Assembly (NCBI RefSeq): GCF_903970965.1
Contig: NZ_CAJCKW010000013.1
Span: forward strand, 1-64,000
DNA length: 64,000 bases
Direction: 5' to 3'
From: Aureimonas sp. ME7
GTDB lineage: Bacteria > Pseudomonadota > Alphaproteobacteria > Rhizobiales > Rhizobiaceae
Shown here: piece by piece, positions 37,073 through 44,991 of the stretch
Position numbering within the stretch: position 1 is the stretch's first letter
How the letters are laid out: each line of letters opens with the position of its first letter
Notes under the pieces: generated by a model
Databases searched by the model: none
What the model saw: only the letters and a program-made list of their open reading frames with translations
What the model was told of the DNA's origin: nothing
Translations under genes and position numbers: made by a program

Positions 37073-38230
37073 TCAGGGATCGAAGCCGCGAACCTCGCCG
37101 AGGCCAAGCCATCGAGCGAGGAGCGCGAGCTCAAGCCGTAGGGCTTCCGCCGCGTCGGCCGGGGCACCGGGTTCGATATGAACGGCGTGGACCAGAAGCG
37201 CGCCGGCCTGCCGGTCGCTTTTCAGATCGACGCGCGCCACCAGCCGGTCGCCCATCAGGAAGGGCAGGACATAGTAGCCGTGCTGGCGGAGCGGGGCCGG
37301 CACGTAGATCTCGATCCGGTAGCGGAAGCCGAACAGGCGCTCGGTTCGGGCGCGCTCCCAAACGAGCGGGTCGAAGGGGGCGAGAAGCGCCAGCGCCTCG
37401 ATCCGACGGGGAAGGCGGGCGTCGCGATGGAGAAAGGCGGCCGGCCAGCCGGGGATCGCGACGGGTCGCAGGACGCCCTCTTCCGCGAGTTCGGCGATTG
37501 CCCGCCGCCCTTCCGCCGGCCCGAGGCGGAAATAGTCGCGAAGCTCGATCGCAGTCGCGACACCTAGCGCCCGGGCGGCGCGTTCCACGAGCAGGCGATG
37601 CGCCGCCGCCTCGTCCAGCGCCGGCTCGGCCAGGATTGCAGCCGGGATGACGCGCTCGGTCAAGTCGTAGACGCGCTCGAAGCCGCGCCAGCGCGTTCGC
37701 GTCGTCACGTGGCCGGCATAGAAGAGCCATTCCAGCATGCGCTTGGGCTCGGACCATTCCCACCAGCCGGTACGCCCCCGGTCAAGATCGGAGGCGGACA
37801 AGGGGCCGTCGTCCCGGATGCGCTGGAGAAGCTGCATCGCCTCCGCTCGGCGCGGGCCGGCGAAGGCGCGCATCTGCGCGTAGCCGGCCTCGCCCCGGTC
37901 AGCGCGCGCCATGCGCCAGCGCAGCGCAGGGTGGAGCGACAAGGGCAGGAGCGAGGCTTCGTGCGCCCAGTATTCGAACAAGCGGCGCTGCGAGGGGCGG
38001 CCCCAGGCGTCGCGGTCGAGAAGCGCCGTGTCGTAGGCGCCCAGGCGCGAAAAGGCCGGCAGGTAGTGCGCGCGAGCGACGACGTTGACGCTGTCGATCT
38101 GGTGGAGCGCGAGCCGGTCGAGATTGCGCCGGAAATGCCCCGCACCGACGCTTTCGGGGCGCCGCGTTCCGAACCCTTGCGCGGCGAGCGCCACGCGGCG
38201 GGCTTGGGCCGGCGAAAGCTCCAGCGTCAC
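37073..38230 (-). CDS. YcaQ/AlkX-type winged-helix protein (DNA interstrand crosslink glycosylase family)
   Basis: 385 aa. The N-terminus carries the QIDSVNVVARAHYLPAFSRLG block, with the Q-x-D catalytic-type motif of the YcaQ/AZL family that removes crosslinked or bulky N7-alkyl bases. Winged-helix repeats follow (GLGPAEGRRAIAELAEEGVL-like segment near 235-255), then APFDPLVWERARTERLFGF. Full family length. Start ATG overlaps the stop of the pseudouridine synthase gene by 4 bp (38227-38230), suggesting translational coupling. Confidence 0.85.
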   Translation of the reverse strand: MTLELSPAQARRVALAAQGFGTRRPESVGAGHFRRNLDRLALHQIDSVNVVARAHYLPAFSRLGAYDTALLDRDAWGRPSQRRLFEYWAHEASLLPLSLHPALRWRMARADRGEAGYAQMRAFAGPRRAEAMQLLQRIRDDGPLSASDLDRGRTGWWEWSEPKRMLEWLFYAGHVTTRTRWRGFERVYDLTERVIPAAILAEPALDEAAAHRLLVERAARALGVATAIELRDYFRLGPAEGRRAIAELAEEGVLRPVAIPGWPAAFLHRDARLPRRIEALALLAPFDPLVWERARTERLFGFRYRIEIYVPAPLRQHGYYVLPFLMGDRLVARVDLKSDRQAGALLVHAVHIEPGAPADAAEALRLELALLARWLGLGEVRGFDP

Positions 38231-38976
38231 CGGGAAGGGTCCAGCCGCGCGATTTCGCTGGGGTCCAGCGGGCGAACCGCGCCCTTGGCGAGATCGCCGA
38301 GTTCGAGCGCGCCGATCGCCACGCGCACGAGGCGCAGGGTCTCGATGTCGAAGGCGGCGAGAAGGCGCCGGATATGCCGGTTGCGCCCTTCCTCCAGCAC
38401 CACTTCCAGCCAGGCATTGCGCGCGCCCTCGCGCAAGGTGCGGACCGAGCGCACGTCGAGGCGCTCGCCCCGGTCCTCGACGCCTTCGCCGATGCGAGCG
38501 AGGAGGTCGTCGCCCACGCGCCGGTCGACCTGCACGTGATAGGTCTTGGGCATGTGCGAGGCGGGGTCGAGGAGGCGCTGGGCGAACGCCGTGTCGTTGG
38601 TGAGAAGGAGCAGCCCTTCGCTCGCCTTGTCCAGCCGGCCGATCGGCGAGACATGGGGCAGGGCGAGGCCTTCGAGGCAGGCATAGATCGTCTCGCGCCC
38701 TTCCGGGTCGTCGCGTGTCGTCACCAGCCCGCGCGGCTTGTTGAGCATCAGATGAACGGGCGCCTGCGCCCGGACGGCCTGCCCGTCCACCGCGATCGCG
38801 GCACGCGAGGGATAGGTGCGATGTTCGGGATCGCGCACCGTGCGCCCGTCCAGCGTCACGCGCCCCTCGCGCACCAGCACCTCGGCCTGCGAGCGCGAGC
38901 AGTGGCCGAGCTTGGAAAGGACACGCGCAAGGCCGTGGCCGCGCTCAGGCGAGGAAGTCTGCTTCACGTCCGGCAT
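38227..38976 (-). CDS. rRNA/tRNA pseudouridine synthase of the RsuA/RluB family
   Basis: 249 aa. An S4 RNA-binding domain (about 15-75, LARVLSKLGHCSRSQAEVL) precedes the catalytic domain with GRLDKASEGLLLLTND, where the Asp is the nucleophile, and EGRNRHIRRLLAAF near the end. The size and motifs fit RsuA/RluB/RluE/RluF; which uridine it modifies cannot be told. It is the first gene of a coupled pair with the YcaQ-like gene. Confidence 0.93.
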   Translation of the reverse strand: MPDVKQTSSPERGHGLARVLSKLGHCSRSQAEVLVREGRVTLDGRTVRDPEHRTYPSRAAIAVDGQAVRAQAPVHLMLNKPRGLVTTRDDPEGRETIYACLEGLALPHVSPIGRLDKASEGLLLLTNDTAFAQRLLDPASHMPKTYHVQVDRRVGDDLLARIGEGVEDRGERLDVRSVRTLREGARNAWLEVVLEEGRNRHIRRLLAAFDIETLRLVRVAIGALELGDLAKGAVRPLDPSEIARLDPSR

Positions 38977-39055
38977 CTTCGATCGGCGGGCCCTGGAGAA
39001 CCCTGAGGATGGATCGTCGATGGATAGGCCAGGACGCCCGGCGATCCCAGCCCCG

Positions 39056-39970
39056 TCATTCCGGCCGGGCCGCCAGACGCCATAGGGTCCCGATCCAGCG
39101 CTCGAACGCCTTCGGGCGGACGGCGAGGAGGCGGGCGCAGCGCTCGCGCGCCTCCTCCCGCAACTCGCCCTGGTGGCGAACGAGAAGGGCGAGAACCCCG
39201 CCGAGATCGCCCTTCGGTCCGAAGGACAAGGGATCCGCCGCCATCTCGGCGCGCAGAACCGCGTAGTCGTGGTCGCGGCCGAGCGCGTCGGCGGCCCGGT
39301 CGGCTTCTTCACGCCAAGGGATGAGAACACTTGGCCAGAGCGCTTCGAAGAGCTTCAGATGCATACCGAGATACTTGATGCGCTTGCGCAGATCGTGAAA
39401 ATCCTCGGCGCGCTTGCTGCGAATGGCAAGCTTGAGATCGCGGCGGGCACGCCGGTAGTTGGCGCCCATCGCCTCCACCAGGAAGCGCTGGTTTCGCTTA
39501 GAGCCGCCCGGCAGCACGAAGCGGTCCAGGCGCGAGCGCGCGTCCTTCAGATGCCCGATGGCCGCCGCCGCGATCGCGTCCTCCGACCCCATCGCTTCGA
39601 TGGCCTCCTCTCGCTTGCGCTCGAGAGCCGCGCGCGCCGCGGCGAAGGACGCCGCCGCGCCTTCATTTTCGAAGCGCTCGGCCAGCCCGTCCAACGCCTC
39701 GATCAGCGCCGTCCGGTCGCGCACGCCCGACAGGGTGCGGCCGGCGTCCCGAAAGCGGGCATTTTCGCGCGCCGCGAACTCGGGGGTTGCGCGCACAGCC
39801 AAGCGCGCCAGCCCGCGCAGCTTCTTCAGGCGCTTTCGCGCCTCGTGGATACCCTCGTGCCGGTCCCCGTCGATCGGTGAAAGGTCGTCGATCGCCTTAT
39901 CGATCTGCTCGCGCGCAATGCGCCGGATCGCGGCGTCCACCGCCTCATGCGGATCGAAACGGTAGGCCAT
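39056..39970 (-). CDS. CHAD-domain protein
   Basis: 304 aa, all helical. Two sets of conserved basic/His motifs, IHEARKRLKKLRGLAR and DFHDLRKRIKYLGMHLKLF, are the CHAD signature; the domain binds inorganic polyphosphate through these His, Arg and Lys residues. The CYTH partner, often fused to it (as in YgiF), is a separate gene 89 bp upstream on the same strand. Likely role: polyphosphate or triphosphate handling in the cytoplasm. Confidence 0.92.
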   Translation of the reverse strand: MAYRFDPHEAVDAAIRRIAREQIDKAIDDLSPIDGDRHEGIHEARKRLKKLRGLARLAVRATPEFAARENARFRDAGRTLSGVRDRTALIEALDGLAERFENEGAAASFAAARAALERKREEAIEAMGSEDAIAAAAIGHLKDARSRLDRFVLPGGSKRNQRFLVEAMGANYRRARRDLKLAIRSKRAEDFHDLRKRIKYLGMHLKLFEALWPSVLIPWREEADRAADALGRDHDYAVLRAEMAADPLSFGPKGDLGGVLALLVRHQGELREEARERCARLLAVRPKAFERWIGTLWRLAARPE

Positions 39971-40059
39971 TCACCCCTCTGGGAACGTCGAAATCTCTGC
40001 GTCGCTTCATCTAGGGCAAAGCCTGCCGCATGCCACGACGAGACGCGCGCACGGATGCG

Positions 40060-40518
40060 TCAGGGCGGGCCGTTCAAGGCGAGTGAAGCATTGGTGTAGC
40101 GCTTGTCGGCGCTGACCTCGGCGCCGATCCACGCGGGCAAGGGAACCGGATGATCAATCGCCGGCAGCTCGATTTCGGCCAGAACGAGAGGGGAGAGCGA
40201 GCCGGAAAAGACGTCGATCTCGATCGTCACATCACCGAGAGGATGGAGATGCCGTCGCTTCTCGACAACATGCCCGATCCGGGCGCCTTCCAGCTCTCGC
40301 GCGTCCCGTTCCGGAATGGGATATTCGTATTCGCCGCGCGCGGGGCCGCTGCCGGTCTTGACGGTCAGCACGGGCGGGCGCCCCTCGCGGTGGCGCACCC
40401 GGATCGAAAGACCCTCGCGAACCGCCAGATAGAACTGGCGGATCATGGTCCCCTCGTCCGCGCCCTGCCGCCAGCCGTCTCCGTTCAGGAGGAACTTGCG
40501 CTCGATCTCGATGCCCAT
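40060..40518 (-). CDS. CYTH-domain protein, putative triphosphatase
   Basis: 152 aa, a stand-alone CYTH (triphosphate tunnel metalloenzyme). The GIEIERKFLL start gives the EIERK motif, followed by alternating charged beta strands (LSIRVRHREG, LTVKTGSG, EYEYPI, VTIEIDVFSG, VLAEIELPA) that line the tunnel. Such enzymes hydrolyse tripolyphosphate, thiamine triphosphate or similar. It is followed by the CHAD gene in the same direction. Confidence 0.92.
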   Translation of the reverse strand: MGIEIERKFLLNGDGWRQGADEGTMIRQFYLAVREGLSIRVRHREGRPPVLTVKTGSGPARGEYEYPIPERDARELEGARIGHVVEKRRHLHPLGDVTIEIDVFSGSLSPLVLAEIELPAIDHPVPLPAWIGAEVSADKRYTNASLALNGPP

Positions 40519-40559
40519 GGGACAAGGATCGTGCGGCAGCCCGATCCGTCAAGCATAGA

Positions 40560-42065
40560 TCAATCGTCCTCGACAAACACTTGCTTGCGCTTGTTGCGGA
40601 TGGCGGGCAGGAGCGCGAAGACGACGCACAGGAGGCCGAGCGCCAGAAGCGAGGCGGAGATCGGGCGCGTCAGGAACACGGTGGCGTCGCCGCGCGAGAT
40701 GATCATCGCCCGGCGCAGGTGCTCTTCCAGAAGCGGCCCCAGAACGAAGCCGAGAAGGAGCGGGGCCGGTTCGCAGCCGAGCCGGATCAGCGCATAGCCG
40801 AGAAGGCCGAAGACGCCGATCGCATAGACGTCGAACGGGTTGTTGTTGATCGAGTAGCAGCCGATGGCGGCGAACAGGACGATGGCCGGAAACAGGATGC
40901 GATAGGGGATCGTCAGCATCTTCACCCAGATGCCGATCAGCGGCAGGTTGAGGATGACGAGGAGGATGTTGCCGATCCACATCGAGGCGATGATGCCCCA
41001 GAAGAGGGCCGGTTGGGTGTTGATGACGTTCGGGCCCGGCGTGATCCCCTGCAGGATGAAGGCGCCGACGATCAGCGCCATCACCGGGTGGGCGGGGATG
41101 CCGAGCGTCAGGAGCGGGATGAACGAGGTCTGCGCGGCCGCGTTGTTGGCGCTTTCCGGGCCCGCGACGCCCTGGATCGCGCCGTGCCCGAACTCGGCCT
41201 TGTTCCGGGCGAGGTTCTTTTCCATCGAATAGGAGGCGAAGGACGACAGGACGTGGCCGCCGCCCGGCAGGACGCCGAGGATCGAGCCGAGCACCGTGCC
41301 CCGCACCACGGGCGCGGCGATGCGCTTGAAATCGGCCTTGGTCAGCCACAGGCTGTCCACCGACTTGACGCCCACCTCGCGCGTCGTCTCGTTTTCCAGG
41401 TTGCGCAGGATCTCGGCGACGCCGAACACGCCGACCGCGATCGAGACGAAGTTGATGCCCTGGTAGAGTTCGAGCTGGCCGAAGGTGAAGCGCGGCGTGC
41501 CGGTGTAGATGTCCTGGCCGACGGTGCCGAGCAGCAGCCCCAGGACGATCATCGCCAGCGCCTTGACGATCGAGCCGTGGGCCAGCGAGATCGACACGAG
41601 AAGCCCGAGCACGATCAACGCGAAATATTCCGGCGCGCCGAACTGAAGCGCCACCCTTGCCAGGGGAGGGGCGGCGATCGCGAGGAGCAGGGTGGCCACC
41701 GACCCGGCGAAGAAGGAGCCCAGCGCGGCCGTCGCCAGCGCCTTTCCGGCCTGGCCTTTTCGCGCCATCTGGTAGCCGTCGATCGCGGTAACGGCCGAGG
41801 AACTTTCGCCCGGTAGGTTGATCAGGATCGCGGTCGTCGATCCGCCGTACTGGGCGCCGTAGTAGATGCCCGACAGCATGATGAGCGCGGTGACGGGCGA
41901 GAAGGTGAAGGTGATCGGCAGGAGCATGGCGATCGTCGCCGTCGGGCCGATGCCGGGCAGGACGCCGACGAGCGTGCCGAGCAGCACGCCGATGAAGCAC
42001 CAGAAGACGTTGATCGGCGTCAGCGCCGTTTCGAAGCCGAGGGCGAGGTGGGACAGGAGTTCCAT
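40560..42065 (-). CDS. tctA: TctA, large membrane subunit of a tripartite tricarboxylate transporter
   Basis: 501 aa, about 11-12 membrane segments. LLGTLVGVLPGIGPTATIAM and LGVLPGGGHVLSSFASYSME are the two Gly/Pro-rich conserved blocks of TctA. I start at ATG 42063-42065 because GAGGTGAG lies seven bases upstream; a GTG at 42077 is the longer alternative. Last gene of tctC-tctB-tctA. Confidence 0.95.
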   Translation of the reverse strand: MELLSHLALGFETALTPINVFWCFIGVLLGTLVGVLPGIGPTATIAMLLPITFTFSPVTALIMLSGIYYGAQYGGSTTAILINLPGESSSAVTAIDGYQMARKGQAGKALATAALGSFFAGSVATLLLAIAAPPLARVALQFGAPEYFALIVLGLLVSISLAHGSIVKALAMIVLGLLLGTVGQDIYTGTPRFTFGQLELYQGINFVSIAVGVFGVAEILRNLENETTREVGVKSVDSLWLTKADFKRIAAPVVRGTVLGSILGVLPGGGHVLSSFASYSMEKNLARNKAEFGHGAIQGVAGPESANNAAAQTSFIPLLTLGIPAHPVMALIVGAFILQGITPGPNVINTQPALFWGIIASMWIGNILLVILNLPLIGIWVKMLTIPYRILFPAIVLFAAIGCYSINNNPFDVYAIGVFGLLGYALIRLGCEPAPLLLGFVLGPLLEEHLRRAMIISRGDATVFLTRPISASLLALGLLCVVFALLPAIRNKRKQVFVEDD

Positions 42066-42078
42066 GGAGCCGCTCACC

Positions 42079-42552
42079 TCAACCGAAGGACAGAAGGGGG
42101 CCGAAGGTCGGCAGGGTGATGCCGAGCCCGATCTTGAACACCAACCAGCACAGGGCGGACATCGACAAGGCGATCAGCAGCGAGGAGGCCGCTGAGTTCT
42201 TGGCGGAAGCGAAGGCCACGATCGCGGTGCCGACGAAGACCACGGGCACGAGACCCAAGGCCGCGCCGAACTCGCCGAAGATCGCCAGCGCCAGGAGGAT
42301 GAGCGCGATGCCCTTCCACGGGATCGGCGTCCGCTCCACCGTCTCGTCCTTCCGGAAGCCGGCGATGATGACGAGGATCCCGAGGATGGCCAGGATGATG
42401 GCGAGCGTCAGGGGGATGAAGCCCGGACCCATGCGGACCGCGCGGCCGAGTTCGTAGTTCGTGGCTTCCCACCCGAAGGCAAGGGCGATCAGAACGAAGA
42501 TCAAGCCGGCCAACAGGTCGCGGCGCGACTTCACGCCTTCAGACGCATGCAT
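42079..42552 (-). CDS. tctB: TctB, small membrane subunit of a tripartite tricarboxylate transporter
   Basis: 157 aa with four membrane helices, typical for TctB (LLAGLIFVLIALAFGWEAT, FIPLTLAIILAILGILVII). It lies between tctC and tctA, with only 13 bp to the tctA ATG. Confidence 0.9.
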   Translation of the reverse strand: MHASEGVKSRRDLLAGLIFVLIALAFGWEATNYELGRAVRMGPGFIPLTLAIILAILGILVIIAGFRKDETVERTPIPWKGIALILLALAIFGEFGAALGLVPVVFVGTAIVAFASAKNSAASSLLIALSMSALCWLVFKIGLGITLPTFGPLLSFG

Positions 42553-42630
42553 GGTGAGATCGCTCCCGATGGTGGTGACAAACGATCCGGCCGGCGCTCC
42601 TCCCGCGCCGGCCGTTCGTGACGGCGCCGA

Positions 42631-43611
42631 TCAGTCGGCGTAGGTGCCGGCGGCCTGGATGATCGGGCGCCAGAGTTCGATCTGGGAGGTGAGTTCGTTC
42701 TGCAATGCCTCGGGCGTCGCGTCGGCGGCCGAAACGGGCGCGGTGCCGAGTTCGGCAAAGCGCGCCTTCACCGTGTCGTTGGCGAGCGCTTTCTGGAGAG
42801 ACGCTTCCAGCTTGGCGACGATCGCGGGATCGGTGCCGGCGGGGGCGTAGAGACCATGCCAGACGCCGATGTCGAGCTTATCGAGGCCGACTTCCTTCGT
42901 GGTCGGCAGATCGGGCAGCGAGGCGACGCGCTCGGGCGTCGTCACCGCATAGGCCTTCACTTCGCCGGCCTTGATCTGGTTGGTGGTGTTGGTGGTCTGG
43001 TCGCACAGGACGTCGACCTGGCCGCCGACGATGTCGGTCATCGCGGGCGCGGCCCCCTGGTAGGGGACGGTGATCATCTGGACGCCGAGCGATTCCTGCA
43101 GGAGCATGCCGCAGAGATGCGAGGCCGAGCCGATGCCGGCATGCGCATAGGTCACGTCCGCGCCGTTGGCCTTGAGGTATTCGATCAGACCCTTGGCGTC
43201 GGTCGGCTCGAAGTCCTTGCGCGAGACGAGCGTCATCGGCACGGAGGTGACGAGGCCGATCGGGGCGAAGGCGGTGAGCGGGTCGAAGGCGAGCTGGCGG
43301 TAGAGCGAGGGCGCCGTGGACATGCCGATATGGTGGAGAAGCAGCGTGTAGCCGTCCGGCTTGGCCTGTGCGACCTGTCCGGCGCCCAGCGTGCCGCCGG
43401 CGCCGCCGACGTTCTGGACGAGGACCTGCTGGCCCAGATCCTCCGACATGGACTGCGCGATGAGGCGCGTCACCGTGTCGGTCGGTCCGCCCGCGGAGAA
43501 GGGCACGACGATCGTGATCGGCTGGGTCGGATAGTCGGCTTGCGCGGATGCGGTGGACGCTGCGGCCAAGACGGCGATGGAGGCGAGAAGCCCCTTCCAG
43601 ATCGTCGACAT
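42631..43611 (-). CDS. tctC: TctC/Bug-family periplasmic binding protein
   Basis: 326 aa, ATG 43609-43611 after GGAGGAAAC. Signal peptide 1-24 ending ASTASAQ. YPTQPITIVVPFSAGGPTDT is the hallmark opening of Bug receptors, followed by VENVGGAGG-like VQNVGGAGGTLGAG and KPDGYTLL. Bug proteins bind carboxylates such as citrate, malate or tartrate, or amide derivatives. It delivers to TctAB encoded just downstream. Ligand not predictable by eye. Confidence 0.94.
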   Translation of the reverse strand: MSTIWKGLLASIAVLAAASTASAQADYPTQPITIVVPFSAGGPTDTVTRLIAQSMSEDLGQQVLVQNVGGAGGTLGAGQVAQAKPDGYTLLLHHIGMSTAPSLYRQLAFDPLTAFAPIGLVTSVPMTLVSRKDFEPTDAKGLIEYLKANGADVTYAHAGIGSASHLCGMLLQESLGVQMITVPYQGAAPAMTDIVGGQVDVLCDQTTNTTNQIKAGEVKAYAVTTPERVASLPDLPTTKEVGLDKLDIGVWHGLYAPAGTDPAIVAKLEASLQKALANDTVKARFAELGTAPVSAADATPEALQNELTSQIELWRPIIQAAGTYAD

Positions 43612-43900
43612 GTTTCCTCCCAGAATGTCGCGTCGCCCGATGGTTGTGGGCGTTGCGGACTGTTGCACAGGATTCGTCCGTCTTTGTCCAGTTGTTTGGC
43701 TTGGGCGGTGTTTTGAACTTTCAGTGGGCAGCGGGGGTGAAGGTCAGACGGGCTGAGGGATGGAGGACGGGCCGAAAGCCGCCGGGTCGGGGAGGAAGGC
43801 GTTCGATCGGCCGCGTGGACGTTCGGCTTGAAGCACCGTTCGCCCTTGCCGCTGGAAACGAACGGGATCGCTCGGCGAACCATTCGAAGGTCCCCGAACG

Positions 43901-43932
43901 CAAAAACCCTGCGACCGGTGAGGCGCAGGGTT
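43901..43932 (-). terminator. Orphan minus-strand terminator
   Basis: AACCCTGCG (43905-43913) / CGCAGGGTT (43924-43932) with a 10-base loop, followed on the minus strand by TTTTTG (bases 43901-43906). No protein gene precedes it within the reach of the upstream terminator at 44095-44124, so it may end a small RNA or a leaky cold-shock transcript. Confidence 0.65.
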
Positions 43933-44094
43933 CCCGCATGTCGATGGACGGATCGATCTCGATCGATCGCCGCCTGGGGCGTGCCGCCAGTTCATCCGTG
44001 GTCGGCACCGCTTGGGGCTGAGACCACGATATGTCAGAAACCTTGCGGCAGGCTGGAAAGATCACGGCGTCGGGTTGCGAGGCACGTATCTTAG

Positions 44095-44124
44095 ATAAAA
44101 ACCCCGGCGACGGATCGACGGGGT
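44095..44124 (-). terminator. Terminator of the cold-shock gene
   Basis: ACCCCG (44101-44106) / CGGGGT (44119-44124) followed on the minus strand by TTTTTAT. It lies 11 bp after the cold-shock stop. Confidence 0.75.
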
Positions 44125-44134
44125 CTTCGGGATA

Positions 44135-44344
44135 TCAGAGGGCCTTGAGGTTCTGCGCCGCAAGCTTGCCGGTCTTGCGATCGGCGACGAGCTCGAAGCT
44201 CACCTTCTGGCCGTCGGCCAGGCCATCGAGGCCCGAACGCTGAACGGCGGTGATGTGGACGAAAGCGTCCTGGCCGCCGTCGTCCGGAGCGATGAAGCCG
44301 AAGCCCTTCTCGGAATTAAACCACTTCACGGTTCCCGTCGCCAT
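44135..44344 (-). CDS. cspA: Cold-shock protein (CspA family)
   Basis: 69 aa. [20 protein letters not shown] contains RNP1 (KGFGFI), and [10 protein letters not shown] contains RNP2 (VFVH-like). A single cold-shock domain that binds single-stranded RNA/DNA and acts as an RNA chaperone. The roughly 650-bp region before it may contain a long 5' leader, as in other csp genes, but no structure is claimed. Confidence 0.97.
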   Translation of the reverse strand: MATGTVKWFNSEKGFGFIAPDDGGQDAFVHITAVQRSGLDGLADGQKVSFELVADRKTGKLAAQNLKAL

Positions 44345-44991
44345 GGGACACCTTTCTACGCAAGCGTTCGTCAGCGGCCGGCACGGCGCGCTTATGTTTC
44401 AAATATCGCGATGAAACGGATGTTCAGGCGCCGCCCGAGCGACGCACGGCCCGGCAGCCGCCCCCATCTTTCGATCGTTCCGATATGCCTGTGCGTTGAA
44501 AGGATTGCAAGCCTGAACGACGAACTATCCTCGCAAGTCTCGATCCGTGGTCGATCCGACCTTTCCACGAAAGCGTGAAACTGCGCTTCCTTGCCGCGGA
44601 AACTCATCGCCCGGCTACGCATTCCCCGATCACCGAACGGTCGCTCGCGTTTGTCTCGCGCGAAGGGTCGTGGCGGCGAAGCTTATGTCCGAGGACTGGT
44701 ATCGATGAATGTGTTGGGAACGAGCGGTTGGGCCGGCGAGCGGGCGCGTCGGGACGCTCGCAATGGACGCGTGGACCCGCAGCGGTACGGCTTTTCGCAG
44801 CCGGTCGATGGCCCTGTCGAAAGTGCCGCGATGCTGGCGGAGCCCTACATGATGGCTGAATCCGGCGGCTGGATCGCGCCTCGACCGAACAGGGTGCACA
44901 GCCCGATGCGCCGCCGAAACGGATGATGCGCACGCCCGGCCGATGCGCCGACCGTCCTTAAGCCTCCTCTTCCCGACCCGTTGGAGTTCGC
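44345..44991. other. 647-bp region between cold-shock gene and GH15
   Basis: It should carry divergent promoters: the csp promoter on the minus strand and the GH15 promoter on the plus strand. Composition is lower in GC than the neighbouring genes near 44395-44640. One short plus-strand ORF (44705-44926) has a fair start and is listed separately. No repeats were found. Confidence 0.4.
44705..44926 (+). CDS. Doubtful small protein, 73 aa
   Basis: ATG 44705 has GAGGA about ten bases upstream. The product (NVLGTSGWAGERARRDARNG...) is polar, with an Arg-rich middle and no recognisable domain. It ends 66 bp before the GH15 start on the same strand. It could be a real small stress gene or a chance frame; confidence is low. 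Confidence 0.25.
   Translation: MNVLGTSGWAGERARRDARNGRVDPQRYGFSQPVDGPVESAAMLAEPYMMAESGGWIAPRPNRVHSPMRRRNG

Larger units (their letters stand above)
43612..44134. other. 523-bp intergenic region between tctC and the cold-shock gene
   Basis: No ORF with coding character. It should hold the tctC promoter (minus strand). Two minus-strand terminators are visible: 44095-44124 for the cold-shock gene and another at 43901-43932 that has no gene of its own, leaving a possible small RNA between about 43933 and 44090. Confidence 0.5.
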
